Below are positions 25,948 through 35,323 of a stretch of 64,000 nt of DNA, one piece after another. Both the position numbers and the translations under genes were made by a program. Below the pieces are notes generated by a model. That model saw nothing but the letters and a program-made list of their open reading frames with translations, ran no database searches and had not been told where the DNA came from. Source of the DNA: JANNUT01 sp046331425 (GTDB lineage Bacteria; Acidobacteriota; Polarisedimenticolia; J045). Positions within the stretch are counted from its first letter, which is position 1. The number at the start of each line of letters is the position of its first letter. Location: the NCBI GenBank assembly GCA_046331425.1, contig JAXLQU010000001.1:1-64000 (forward strand), in the 5' to 3' direction.

Positions 25948-28900
25948 CTACGGACCTTCTTGGCCGCAGGCGTTGACGGCACGCACCAGGTAGAACCAGT
26001 TCGCGCCATCGGTCGCGGTACCGAGGTCATCGCCCGTGATCGTGCTGACCTCCAGCCGTTGAGCGAAGCCGCCGTTGGGTGTCGCCGAACGATAGACGCG
26101 GTACTTCGAAGCGCCGGCCACGCCGTTCCAGTTCAGACGCACCGTGGTGCCGACCGCCGGTTGAATCCTGAGATTGGAGACCGCACCCGGTACAGACTGC
26201 GAGGAGGTGGTGGTCACGCTCTTGTAGTTGGTGTTGTTGTCGACGACGCCGCCATTGTTGGCGCCGCTGCTGCACGCTTCGTTGTTCTCGGCGCGCACCA
26301 AGTAGTAGTAGGTCACACCGTTCACCGCCGTGGCATCGGTGTAGCTCGTGGTTGCGATACCGGTTGCCAATCGATTCGACGTCGCGGGGGTGAAGTTCGG
26401 TACCGTGTCGCGGTAAACGGTGTAGGTCCCACTGCTGCCGGAGCCCCATGCCGCCGCCTGATCCCAAGTCAGCGAAACGCTGCTGCCGGTCGAGCATGGG
26501 TCGCTGTCGGCCGCCGAGGTCAACCCTCGGAAGCTCGGCGCGCCACCGCAGCTACCGCAAGACTCGCCTTGCGGATCGGAGACTTGTCGAATCACCACAC
26601 GGTCGACATTCCAACCGGCTTGGCCGGCCGGATCGTTTCCACCGGTTTGCCGGAAACGAACTTGGAAGTTGCTCTGATTGTCGGCGTACTGCGAGAGGTC
26701 GATCGTTTGGAAACTCCAGGCCGATTCGTTGAGCGGGAAGAAGTTTCCGATGTAACTCCAAACGACGTTCCAACTGCCGCCGTTGACTCGAGCCTCGACC
26801 GCCGCCGTGGCGCGCAGGCCGGTATTGAGCCAGCGACGGAACTTCATCTCCACGCCGGTTTTTCCACTCGCGTTGATGACCGGACTGGAAGCGCTCTGAG
26901 TAGTGCTTCGCTCGTAGTCGCCGGGGCGCGCACCCAAGCCGGTGAGATCGTGGCCGAGTACCTTGCTGCCGCTGAATGCCGCCGTGGGGTCCTTGGGACT
27001 GCTGCCCTTGCCTTGGGGCGTGTTGATCTGCCATTCGCCTTCCAATCCCCAACCTGCCAAGGATTCGAAGTCATCGCGGAAGAATCCGGGAATCCGTCCG
27101 ACGTTGAAGCCAAACGGCTGGCCGTTGTTGTCCAGGATCGTCTCGTTGCCGAAGCTGTCGCGCGAGATCACGCGGAAGAAATAGCGCGCGCATTCGTTGA
27201 GGCCGTTCAGTGAGGCCGCGTGATCTCCCGAAGTCGTGTTGTCGTTGCTGGTGTTCCCGAGCGCGGTGCTCAAACCCCACTCGACTCGACCGGTCGTCGG
27301 CTCGCTGGTGTTCCAACGCACGACCACGCTTGCATCGGTCAGGTCGGTGACTCGCACCGACGTCGGCGCTGCCGCCGCGCAATCGACCACCGCGCTGTCG
27401 GCACTGATTGCCGGATTTCCGGCGCCATCATTGCCATCGACGTACTCGGCCGAGAGTTGATCCCCGGCCACGAACACGAGTCGACCATCACCGGCTACAG
27501 GCAGTCCGGAGCCGGCCAAAATCGAGCCTTCATAGGTGCTCGACCCAGGCGCAATCGCCGTCAGTGTTACCAGTTCGGGAGTCTGCTCACTGTCGGACCA
27601 GACCGAGACTTTGAGCGGAGCGGGGCCCGCATTGCCGTCCAAGACGCGAACTCCGATCGTCGCTCCACAACCGAATGCCGAACCGAAGAACTCGATTCGC
27701 CCCTTGAACGGAACGAGCGCCTTGGTCTCGCAGGTCGAAACCGGGCTCTCGCACGCCGGATTGCTACCGACCGCCATCACTCGATACGAAACGTTCGAGT
27801 TCTCGGCCACATCGGTGTCGAGGAAGGTGAGTGTGGGGGCGGTGACGTCGGCAATCGGCTGCTGGCTGCGATTGCAGCCGAAATCGCTGCGCATCACACG
27901 ATACTTGGCAGCACCGGCGACGGCGCTCCAATTCAATCGCAGCCCTCCGCTATCGATCGATGTGGTCAACGTCGGCTGCGCCAACACCGGGCAACTGCTG
28001 GAATTCAGATTGGTCGCGTCGGTCGCATTCCCGCACGCGATGTTGTGACGCTTGAAGGCATTGAAAATCGCCGCGGCGTGCGGCGTGCCGTTGCCAAGAT
28101 TGCCGTCGTCGTCGTCGGCGACACGCAGCTTGTGATACCAACTGTTGGTGCCGCATCCATCCGAGCTGGGGAGCGCGCAGTTGTAGGCGTTGCCGCCCGA
28201 GCCTTTGCGCGATTGCATCCACAAACGATCGGCCAGTTGCCACGCGGTTGCGGGATCCAAGCCGGACGCGGGTAGATCGCGCACCGCCAGGTCCCACAGC
28301 GACTCACCCGAGACGAAGCTCTCACAGTGAGACTCTTTGCCGCAGGGACCGCTGCCGCTACCGCAGCGATTGGTCAAAAAGTCCTGTGGTGTTGCGGGCG
28401 TGTTCGCCTGACGTTTGGCGAAGTCCATGTCGCGGATTCCGGTGCACGTCAGGCAGGTATCGCCGTAGTTGCCGCAGGTGCCGGAATCATAGAATCCAGG
28501 TCCGACGCAGGAGATGCGCGCGTCATAGACCGCCACCACGTCGGCATACGACTCCGAGGAGTTGTCGTAACCACCGCCATCGTTTTGATCCAGACCATGG
28601 CCCCATTCGTGAACCAGCACGCCCTGCAATTCGGCCGTGTTGCCGCAACCGCCACCGGCGCGATACATGTTGAGTTGCCCGCCCCACGACGCGTTGCAGG
28701 TGTTGTTGACGTTGACGTTGACCTGCACCGGTGTGCGGACCCAGGTGTTATCCGTCAGCCAGTATCGAGCGCGCTCGGCATTCCGATTGACCTGATAGAA
28801 CGACGTGCGAGCGCCGCGCGTGTTCCCGGCCGATGCCCCTGCAGGGATTTCGCAGTTGGTGCCTGGGCCGATCTGCAGGTTGATGTCTTCGCCGCAGAGT

Positions 28901-29991
28901 GCCGTTTCGCTGACCGGTCCGCAGGCGTTACTGATGCGCACGTAGGGACCATCGAGTCGAGTCGTCGCCGCGCTTCCCGGCGTGGTGCAGCTGAACAGGC
29001 CAGCGCCGCTTGCGGTTTGCGTGGTGCCGTCGATCGTGAAGTCTGCGAACGGAATCGGGAAGTTCGGTTGTTCGGTCCCCTCATAACCGACGCCGTTGGC
29101 GCTGATCGGGAAGACACCGCCTTTGACACGCTCGTAGCGAGTCTCATCGCTGAGCGAGAGCACGCGGCCGTACGTGGCATCGACATCGGCAACCCAACTC
29201 GAGGCTTCGCCCGGCACGCTGACGCGGAAGCGCCAGACCAGTGAGTGTGTCAGTCCTGCTCCGCGCGAACCGGTCCATTCGCCCGCGCGTGCGCGGCGCG
29301 GATCGCTCGGGACCAAAATCAGTTCAGGTGCGCCCGACTCGTTGAGCGAACCACTCTCCGCTTGCAGATACGCCATCAGCGCGTCGTGCGCCGCGGCCGC
29401 ATCGACGCGAGGTGTGACGCTCCCGGTGACGCGGGCCCAACGCTCGGCTCCGAACGCGACCAGGTTCCCGTGCACGACATGGAAGTCCAAGCGTGCACCC
29501 TCGACCGGTACACCCCCGACCGATTGGCGGAACGTAATCAGCCACAAACTGTCGCTGGCCCTGCCGGAGGCGGCCGTATCGAGTACCAACTGATCCGACC
29601 AGTCGCCCAACAGCAGCCGCTGCTCGCTCAGAAACGCACGCGCCTTTCGTTCCAGCTGTTCGACGCGCTCGCGATCGCTCTGCAAGGTCGCGACGGCATC
29701 TTCGGCGAGCCACAGAATCCCGGCCCCTTGCGCCAGCGTCGGAAGTCCCGACCGCTGATCGATAGCGACGGTCCAGCCTTTGTACTGGGCGGAGAACTGG
29801 TTCCACCCGACACGCAGCGGATCGCTGGGGGGAAGCTCGGTGACAGGAATGGCTCGAATCGCAAGGCCGGTACCGGCCGATTCGATTGCAAGTCCGTCGA
29901 AACGGTTGGACTCCTGCCTCGGCTGAACCGCGAACGCGGTGGCGCCCAGGCCGGCCAGAACGCCGGCAAACAAGATTCTGCTCAAGAGCAT
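25948..29991 (-). CDS. Large secreted zinc metallopeptidase with propeptide and C-terminal FnIII/MAM-like domains
   Basis: A 1347-residue protein from ATG 29989-29991, which follows GAGGGAGAGGG. The signal peptide (MLLSRILFAGVLAGLGATAF) is followed by a ~200-residue FTP/PepSY-like propeptide (LWLITFRQSVGGVPVEGARL). The active site HEWGHGLD places zinc ligands at His461 and His465, with catalytic Glu462 and a likely third ligand Glu480 in SSESYAD, as in gluzincins. C-terminal to this are fibronectin III-like units and a jelly-roll domain (DDFESLAGWGLEGEW to WNVDRVVIRQ) as in immune inhibitor A-type proteases. Cysteines are abundant, consistent with extracellular disulfides. A possible promoter (TTTACA, 16 bases, TATGGA) lies at 30074-30101. 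Confidence 0.87.
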   Translation of the reverse strand: MLLSRILFAGVLAGLGATAFAVQPRQESNRFDGLAIESAGTGLAIRAIPVTELPPSDPLRVGWNQFSAQYKGWTVAIDQRSGLPTLAQGAGILWLAEDAVATLQSDRERVEQLERKARAFLSEQRLLLGDWSDQLVLDTAASGRASDSLWLITFRQSVGGVPVEGARLDFHVVHGNLVAFGAERWARVTGSVTPRVDAAAAHDALMAYLQAESGSLNESGAPELILVPSDPRRARAGEWTGSRGAGLTHSLVWRFRVSVPGEASSWVADVDATYGRVLSLSDETRYERVKGGVFPISANGVGYEGTEQPNFPIPFADFTIDGTTQTASGAGLFSCTTPGSAATTRLDGPYVRISNACGPVSETALCGEDINLQIGPGTNCEIPAGASAGNTRGARTSFYQVNRNAERARYWLTDNTWVRTPVQVNVNVNNTCNASWGGQLNMYRAGGGCGNTAELQGVLVHEWGHGLDQNDGGGYDNSSESYADVVAVYDARISCVGPGFYDSGTCGNYGDTCLTCTGIRDMDFAKRQANTPATPQDFLTNRCGSGSGPCGKESHCESFVSGESLWDLAVRDLPASGLDPATAWQLADRLWMQSRKGSGGNAYNCALPSSDGCGTNSWYHKLRVADDDDGNLGNGTPHAAAIFNAFKRHNIACGNATDATNLNSSSCPVLAQPTLTTSIDSGGLRLNWSAVAGAAKYRVMRSDFGCNRSQQPIADVTAPTLTFLDTDVAENSNVSYRVMAVGSNPACESPVSTCETKALVPFKGRIEFFGSAFGCGATIGVRVLDGNAGPAPLKVSVWSDSEQTPELVTLTAIAPGSSTYEGSILAGSGLPVAGDGRLVFVAGDQLSAEYVDGNDGAGNPAISADSAVVDCAAAAPTSVRVTDLTDASVVVRWNTSEPTTGRVEWGLSTALGNTSNDNTTSGDHAASLNGLNECARYFFRVISRDSFGNETILDNNGQPFGFNVGRIPGFFRDDFESLAGWGLEGEWQINTPQGKGSSPKDPTAAFSGSKVLGHDLTGLGARPGDYERSTTQSASSPVINASGKTGVEMKFRRWLNTGLRATAAVEARVNGGSWNVVWSYIGNFFPLNESAWSFQTIDLSQYADNQSNFQVRFRQTGGNDPAGQAGWNVDRVVIRQVSDPQGESCGSCGGAPSFRGLTSAADSDPCSTGSSVSLTWDQAAAWGSGSSGTYTVYRDTVPNFTPATSNRLATGIATTSYTDATAVNGVTYYYLVRAENNEACSSGANNGGVVDNNTNYKSVTTTSSQSVPGAVSNLRIQPAVGTTVRLNWNGVAGASKYRVYRSATPNGGFAQRLEVSTITGDDLGTATDGANWFYLVRAVNACGQEGP

Positions 29992-30111
29992 CGCGACCCT
30001 CTCCCTCGTCCCCTCACGGAACCGGTTTCGGGGCAGAGCCCCGAACGCTGCAGCGATATACGGGGGCCTCCTGTCCATACGCAAGGGTGCAATGTTGTAA
30101 ATACTGAAAGG

Positions 30112-30127
30112 CCGTCCGCGCGGACGG
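30112..30127. repeat. 16-bp perfect palindrome between two minus-strand genes
   Basis: CCGTCCGC and its reverse complement meet with no loop. It lies 48 bp past the CoA-transferase stop and about 120 bp before the metallopeptidase start. It could form part of a weak terminator (CCTTTC follows on the minus strand) or a dimeric regulator site. Confidence 0.45.
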
Positions 30128-30175
30128 AGCCGCGCGGGTCCGAACCACGATCCGCGCGTGAGTTGACGGTCGGCG

Positions 30176-31483
30176 CTAGGCGCGAGTCCGCTTGGCGATC
30201 CGATCAGTCCAAGCCCGCGACAACTCTTCGCGGAAATCCGGATGCGCGATCGCCGTCAGTGCTTCGGCTCGTTCTCGCAGCGATCGACCGAACAGTTTGG
30301 CCACGCCGAACTCGGTCACGACGTAGTGCACGTCGGCGCGGGTGGTGACGACTCCCGATCCGACCGCAAGGGTGGGAACGATGCGCGACACGGCGCCGCC
30401 TTTGGCAGTGGCCGGCAACGCAATGATCGGTACACCGCCGTTGGAGCGAGCCGCGCCGCGAATGAAGTCCAGTTGTCCACCGAATCCGGAGTAGATCGAG
30501 GTTCCGATCGAATCAGCGCATACCTGCCCGGTGATGTCGACCGACAGCGCCGAGTTGATCGCGACCAACTTGTCGTTGCGCGCGATCACGAATGGGTCGT
30601 TGACGTAGTCGGAAGGGTGCGACTCGATCAGTGCGTTGTTGTCCAGAAACGAATACAGGTTTGCCGACCCGAGTGCGAATGTGATCACGACCTTGCCGGG
30701 ATGCAGCGACTTGCGAGTGCCGGTGATGATTCCGGACTCGATCGCGCGCATCGCACCGTCGCTGACCATCTCGGTATGGATGCCGAGGTCACGCAGGCCT
30801 CCCAAGTTGGCCAAGACCGCGTCGGGAATACCGCCGATGCCAAGCTGCAGCGTGGCGCCATCGGGGATGAGCGCGCGCACATGTTCGCCGATCCGGCGCT
30901 CGGTCTCGGAGACCTCGTGCGCCTCCAACGAAACCAGCGGCTCTTCATGCTCGACGATGTGATTCACGCGCCCGACATGCACAAACGCGTCGCCCAAAAC
31001 CCGCGGCATTCTGGGGTTGACCTGCGCGATCACGACCTTGGCGCTTTCGCAGGCGGCGCGCGTGGCAATGGTCTCGACGCCGAAACTCATGAATCCATGT
31101 TCGTCGGGCGGCGACACCATGATCATCGCGACATCGAGCGGGATGTGTCGGTCGCGATAAAGTCGCGGTACCTGATGCAGCATCACCGGGATGTACTCGG
31201 AGCGCCCCTCATTGACCGCGGCGCGATCGGCACCGCCGATAAACAGCGACTTGTGCCGGAACGCTCGCTCGGAGCCTGGAGCACCCAATGGGTAGTCACC
31301 CAGCAGCAACAGGTGCACGACCGTGACTTCGGACAGGTCATTCTGTCGAGCCGCGAGCGCCCGAATCAGCGCCCCCGGCATAGCGCTATTTCCGCTGTGA
31401 TAAACCGTGTCGCCGCTTTTGATGGCGGAAACCGCTTCCTCAGCGGTGCATCGCTTCGCGCGATAGTCTTCAGACCAACTCAC
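30176..31483 (-). CDS. Acetyl-CoA hydrolase/transferase family protein (4-hydroxybutyrate CoA-transferase-like)
   Basis: About 435 residues of the class I CoA-transferase family that includes 4-hydroxybutyrate CoA-transferase and acetyl-CoA hydrolase. The features are KSGDTVYHSGNSAMPGALI, LQLGIGGIPDAVLANL, LGIHTEMVSDGAM (the region of the catalytic Glu) and YSGFGGQLDFIRGA. The frame opens at GTG 31495, but GTG 31483 has GGAG at 6 bases and is preferred. Either start overlaps the 3' end of alanine dehydrogenase, so the two are translationally coupled. The acyl donor and acceptor cannot be assigned. Confidence 0.87.
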   Translation of the reverse strand: MSWSEDYRAKRCTAEEAVSAIKSGDTVYHSGNSAMPGALIRALAARQNDLSEVTVVHLLLLGDYPLGAPGSERAFRHKSLFIGGADRAAVNEGRSEYIPVMLHQVPRLYRDRHIPLDVAMIMVSPPDEHGFMSFGVETIATRAACESAKVVIAQVNPRMPRVLGDAFVHVGRVNHIVEHEEPLVSLEAHEVSETERRIGEHVRALIPDGATLQLGIGGIPDAVLANLGGLRDLGIHTEMVSDGAMRAIESGIITGTRKSLHPGKVVITFALGSANLYSFLDNNALIESHPSDYVNDPFVIARNDKLVAINSALSVDITGQVCADSIGTSIYSGFGGQLDFIRGAARSNGGVPIIALPATAKGGAVSRIVPTLAVGSGVVTTRADVHYVVTEFGVAKLFGRSLRERAEALTAIAHPDFREELSRAWTDRIAKRTRA

Positions 31484-32639
31484 CGCCGTCTCCACTGTCT
31501 CCGGCGCTGGAGCGCCGATTCATACCTAGCAGTTCATCGAGCGTGGCAGGCACCACGCCCATCGCCTGTGCAACGTGGGCGTGAACCACCTGTCCGCGAT
31601 ACATGTAAATGCCGCGTCGCAGTCCGACATCGGCACGCAGTGCACCGTCGATTCCGCCCTCCGCCATCCACGTCAGGAACGGCAACCCCGAGAGCGCCAA
31701 AGCGCGCGATGCGGTGCGCGCTGCGTTGGCAGTCATGTTGGGAACGCAGTAGTGCGTGACGCCGAAGCTAGTGAATGTCGGCGAGCCGAGTGTCGTTGGC
31801 CGGCTGGTCTCGACACATCCCCCTTGATCGATCGCCAGGTCGATGATCACGCTGCCGCGTTTCATCGCCTTGACCATCGTTTCGGTCACGATGAACGGGG
31901 CCCGACTGCCCGGAATGAACACGGCGCCGATCAGCGCGTCGGCAATTGCGGTGTACTTCGCAAGATTGCGAGCCGAAGCGACAGCCGTGACCAAGTGCGG
32001 GCCGCAAGCGGCGATCGCATCGCGCAACTTGTCCATGTTGCTATCCAGGACGATCACATGTGCGCCCAGCGCGAGTGCCGTTTGTGCCGCGGTACGGCCG
32101 ACGGTTCCTGCACCGAGTACAACGACGGTTGCCGGTGCGATGCCGGGCACGCCGCCGAGTACGAGGCCTCGTCCCCCCTCCTCGTGTTGAAGCAGCGTCC
32201 CAGCGACCTGGATCGCCATCTTGCCGGCGATCTCCGAGAGCGCCACCAGCATCGGCCGGCGCCCGTTGTGATCCTCCACCAGTTCGTATCCCACGAGCGT
32301 TGCCCGCCGCGCCGCCAGCGCCATCAGCACCTCGTGTGGCGCAACCGACAGGTGCAGGAAACCGCAGATCGTCGCGTCGTCGCGCAGCATCGCAACTTCG
32401 TTGAGGGACAAGACCCCGACCCTGCAAATCAGGTCGCTTCGACCGAACACCTCATCGTGGTGGAAGACGATTCTTCCGCCGGCTGTTTCGTAGTCGATGT
32501 CGCGGAAGTGGGCGTCATCGCCGGCGCCGGCCTCGAGCACGACCTCGTGACCGAGGCCGACCAAACGCTGTACCCCGAACGGGGTGAGTCCAACGCGGTG
32601 CTCGTGACGAGCCCGCTCTTTGGGTACGCCGATTTTCAT
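31470..32639 (-). CDS. ald: Alanine dehydrogenase
   Basis: A 389-residue enzyme interconverting L-alanine and pyruvate with NAD. It begins MKIGVPKERARHEHRVGLTP, the substrate-binding N-terminus with the conserved Arg. The characteristic motifs CGFLHLSVAP, LSEIAGKMA, GGVPGIAPATVVVLGAGTVG (NAD-binding loop) and IDLAIDQGGCVET follow. Length and motif spacing agree with hexameric alanine dehydrogenases. The start is ATG at 32637-32639. It heads a two-gene unit with the overlapping CoA-transferase, which suggests amino-acid-derived acid metabolism. Confidence 0.93.
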   Translation of the reverse strand: MKIGVPKERARHEHRVGLTPFGVQRLVGLGHEVVLEAGAGDDAHFRDIDYETAGGRIVFHHDEVFGRSDLICRVGVLSLNEVAMLRDDATICGFLHLSVAPHEVLMALAARRATLVGYELVEDHNGRRPMLVALSEIAGKMAIQVAGTLLQHEEGGRGLVLGGVPGIAPATVVVLGAGTVGRTAAQTALALGAHVIVLDSNMDKLRDAIAACGPHLVTAVASARNLAKYTAIADALIGAVFIPGSRAPFIVTETMVKAMKRGSVIIDLAIDQGGCVETSRPTTLGSPTFTSFGVTHYCVPNMTANAARTASRALALSGLPFLTWMAEGGIDGALRADVGLRRGIYMYRGQVVHAHVAQAMGVVPATLDELLGMNRRSSAGDSGDGGELV

Positions 32640-32859
32640 CGTGTGGTGTTTCCTTTCGCGCAGATATTTCGGTTCGATGTGGCCGGCGATTCTGTCACGC
32701 TCGATGCCTCTCGTCAGGAGCCGGGCCGAGCCGAACTCCGGTGGAACGGCCGATGCGTGGTAAGTGTGCCATCCAAGATCTCATCGCCCACTTGACGTTT
32801 GTTTCGGTATATTCCCTCGCTGGCGTCGATTTTCGCCGCCCCTATCCCTCGAGATGCAG

Positions 32860-33426
32860 ATGATCAGTACGAGCGATTTCAAGAAGAACATTCGGATCCT
32901 GGTCGACGGCCAACCGTTTGCCGTGATCGAACACACCACGCAGTCGGCCACCGCCCGTGGTTCGCAGACGTTGATCAAGGCCAAACTGCGCAACGTAATC
33001 AATGGGCAGTTCGTGGAGAAGACCTGGAAGTCGGGTGAGGTTTTCGACGAACCCGACCTCAGCTTCCGGGTCGCAGAGTTTCTGTACAGTGACGGCAGTG
33101 ACCTGCATTTCATGGACAAGGAGTCGTTCGATCAGTTCTCGCTGAGAAGCGAAGACCTTTCAGACCTCACCCCTTGGATGGTCGACGGCCTGGAGGTTCG
33201 CGCGATCCATTTCGAAGGCAAAGTCGCCAGCATCGAGTTGCCCAAGGTGATGGTGGTCGAGGTCAACGAAACAGAACCGGCGGTACGCGGTAACACCGCT
33301 TCCGGGAAGGTAACCAAGCGCGCTGTCGTGGCCTCGGGCGCCGAGGTTCAGGTGCCACTCTTCGTGGAGCAGGGAGAGAAGATCGAAGTCGACCCGTATG
33401 AGTCGCGGTTTCTTCGAAGAGCCTAG
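32860..33426 (+). CDS. efp: Elongation factor P with an arginine-tipped (EfpL/YeiP-like) loop
   Basis: A 188-residue EF-P, which helps ribosomes pass proline runs. MISTSDFKKNIRILVDGQPF opens domain I. The loop that enters the peptidyl-transferase centre reads SATARGSQTL, with Arg33 at the tip, instead of the KPGKG type with modified Lys34. This matches the TARG loop of E. coli EfpL (YeiP). Domains II and III (FLYSDGSDLHFMDKE; VQVPLFVEQGEKIEVDP) are complete. ATG 32854 lies two codons upstream and could also be used. No epmA, epmB or earP is visible, which fits an unmodified Arg. Confidence 0.93.
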   Translation: MISTSDFKKNIRILVDGQPFAVIEHTTQSATARGSQTLIKAKLRNVINGQFVEKTWKSGEVFDEPDLSFRVAEFLYSDGSDLHFMDKESFDQFSLRSEDLSDLTPWMVDGLEVRAIHFEGKVASIELPKVMVVEVNETEPAVRGNTASGKVTKRAVVASGAEVQVPLFVEQGEKIEVDPYESRFLRRA

Positions 33427-33518
33427 TGCGGGCCGAACGCACCGCACTACTCCGCCATGTGATTCGTTGCACGACGCGCGCGGCGGAGCGATCTCGACAG
33501 CGTGTGATCAGATGCAAA

Positions 33519-33549
33519 ACGCCGGCGAGGATCGAACCCCTGCCGGCGT
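33519..33549 (-). terminator. T-arm-like hairpin, probable terminator of the outer-membrane protein gene
   Basis: An 8-bp stem (ACGCCGGC) encloses a 15-base loop containing GGGGTTCGATCC and is followed on the minus strand by TTTGC. It lies about 56 bases past the stop at 33605. The loop imitates a tRNA T-arm, but no tRNA body is attached. Confidence 0.6.
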
Positions 33550-33604
33550 CTGATACTTGCAAACGGTTCGCGCGGTGAATGTTCGGGTCAGAGCTCCGGA
33601 CGAA

Positions 33605-34258
33605 TCAGAAGCTGCGCGTCAAGGCCACGGTGACGTCGATGATCTGCGTGTTGATCTCGCGCACGTTGACGATTCGATGAAAACGGTGCGTGCGAAGATC
33701 GGTTTGAATCGACCAAGGGCTCTGCCCCAATCTCCATGCCGCTTGGGCTCCGATGAAGTACTGCATTCCACTGCCATCGTTGAGCGTGAGCGCCTCGTCG
33801 CGATTGGGGATGGAGTCGGCCAGCGGGCCGGAGGTGTGACTGCCTGCCCATCCCAGTCCGAACGGAATGCCGAGGCGCGTCTTACCGAAGGTCCAGTACG
33901 GGATGTAGGCCAGATCGAGGTACCAAACGAGCGCGTTCACGTCGCCGTTGGGTGTGTTGACGAACGAATTGGGGCTGAACGACAGCTTGGCTTCGAACCG
34001 GGTGCGGGCTGACAGGTCGTGATACCAAAGGCCCCCGACCGTCACGCCATCGTCGATGCTGGCCACGCCGATTCCCGGATAGGACTGCTTGGTGACGTCG
34101 TTACCCACAAACCAACCGAGACTGATTCCCCAGCCGTTGAGTGACGGGGCCGCCGCTTCCGCGGGCTTCGGCTCTTCCTTTTGTTCCTCTTGGGCCTGCG
34201 CCGAAACCGGCAGCACAACACACGCTACGGCCAACGCCATCAACCACTTACGGGACAT
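33605..34258 (-). CDS. Outer-membrane beta-barrel protein, unknown function
   Basis: A 217-residue exported protein. ATG 34256-34258 follows AAGGAG by 6 bases and gives the signal peptide SRKWLMALAVACVVLPVSAQA. A charged QEEQKEEPKPAEAAAP linker leads to an antiparallel beta pattern (WGISLGWFVG, TRFEAKLSFSP, LVWYLDLAYIPYWTFG, YFIGAQAAWRLG) ending in ALTRSF, a terminal Phe typical of outer-membrane barrels. Size and strand count fit an eight-stranded barrel. I do not recognise the specific family. Confidence 0.72.
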   Translation of the reverse strand: MSRKWLMALAVACVVLPVSAQAQEEQKEEPKPAEAAAPSLNGWGISLGWFVGNDVTKQSYPGIGVASIDDGVTVGGLWYHDLSARTRFEAKLSFSPNSFVNTPNGDVNALVWYLDLAYIPYWTFGKTRLGIPFGLGWAGSHTSGPLADSIPNRDEALTLNDGSGMQYFIGAQAAWRLGQSPWSIQTDLRTHRFHRIVNVREINTQIIDVTVALTRSF

Positions 34259-34379
34259 CGCGCGCTCCTTGGGAAGGGTCCGCTCTGAACCCTTTTGAAA
34301 AGACGCGAGATTATCCACCAAGCACACCGCACTGTCACCGCGACACGTGCCCCGGTGCGGAGCCCGACCCGCGGCGGCC

Positions 34380-35198
34380 TCAGACCTGGACCCAGCGCCG
34401 CGACATCCAGATGACGGTCCCGTAGAGCAACCGCGTCAGCGACTCAGGTGTCGTAGCGTCGACGGCAACCGGGGACTGACCATCCCCAGTTGCGTACAGC
34501 ATGGCGCCGCCGTTGACAAAGACGGCGCGCGACAGCGTGAGCCCGTCGTCCAAGCGCCACGCATAAATGTTCGATGGGTCGAGGCGTCGCCAGAGGCGAT
34601 CGATGACGACAAGATCGAGGGCTCTGAGCAACCCGTGCACAAGACGCGCGTTGTGCGAATTCAGGCGCAAGGCGACGAGCCCCTCGGCCGAATCGCGCTC
34701 GAGGAGTCGTCCGTCGACCTCGATGATCGCCTCGATCGAGCTTTCATCCGGAGGCGACTCCTCTGGTACCGGTCCTGGTGCGAGCAGCGGTATTCGCAAC
34801 AGCGGCACGGTCTGCATTCCCAGAAGTTGGGAGCTGGCAATAAACCCGCGTGTTTCGTTGGTGACGGGGCGCCCCGGGGGGCGGTGCGGTTCTGGGGGAA
34901 GCGTTGTCAGGCCTTGATCCAGACCGAAGGTGGCGTTGCTCGAGCCCAACGCTCCCTGGCAACGCATTGCCTCCTGTGTCTCCTTGGAAAGTCGAGCGGT
35001 CGCTGCCCACGTGCGATACGGACCCTCAGGCTCCCCAAGAGCGCGCGCAATCGCGACCGCTTTCCCCTCGGCAGGGATCTTCAGTCCGTGCTCGATCAGC
35101 GAGATGTAAGACGGACTGACCCCGGCGCGCTCGGCCAAACGCATGCCGGTCATTCCCCGGCGCAATCTTAGGGTGCGAATCCGACGATGGAGGTCCAT
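34380..35198 (-). CDS. XRE-family regulator with a degenerate S24/LexA-like C-terminal domain
   Basis: A 272-residue protein. Residues 1-65 are an XRE helix-turn-helix (MTGMRLAERAGVSPSYISLIEHG). The ~130-residue C-terminal part (IEVDGRLLERDSAEGLVALRL to LLYGTVIWMSRRW) has the strand pattern of S24 peptidase/CI-repressor dimerisation domains, including a DLVVID strand and the terminal GxVxW strand. The usual Ser-Met pair is not evident and LSRA replaces the catalytic Lys region, so self-cleavage is unlikely. It sits 125 bp upstream-facing from the helicase operon's end; targets are unknown. Confidence 0.78.
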   Translation of the reverse strand: MDLHRRIRTLRLRRGMTGMRLAERAGVSPSYISLIEHGLKIPAEGKAVAIARALGEPEGPYRTWAATARLSKETQEAMRCQGALGSSNATFGLDQGLTTLPPEPHRPPGRPVTNETRGFIASSQLLGMQTVPLLRIPLLAPGPVPEESPPDESSIEAIIEVDGRLLERDSAEGLVALRLNSHNARLVHGLLRALDLVVIDRLWRRLDPSNIYAWRLDDGLTLSRAVFVNGGAMLYATGDGQSPVAVDATTPESLTRLLYGTVIWMSRRWVQV

Positions 35199-35323
35199 GA
35201 GGACCTATCCTCCAACGCGTTTCGTCTACCCCACCCTCGTCCGTTGCGTGGATTAAATGCGACGCGCAGTAAAAAGTCCACCGCGTGAAGGGATCGTTTT
35301 GTGTTACCAAGAAGTGAATTCGC

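Noticed and set aside
25960..29244. Several long plus-strand frames over the metallopeptidase
   Set aside because: They mirror the FnIII and protease coding region and carry no motif.
32785..32826. A sigma-70 promoter for efp (TTGACG with TATATT)
   Set aside because: The spacing is only about 10 bases, too short for a functional pair.
33519..33549. A possible tRNA gene because of the TTCGATCC loop
   Set aside because: No D-arm, anticodon arm or CCA end can be drawn around it; only a hairpin is supported.
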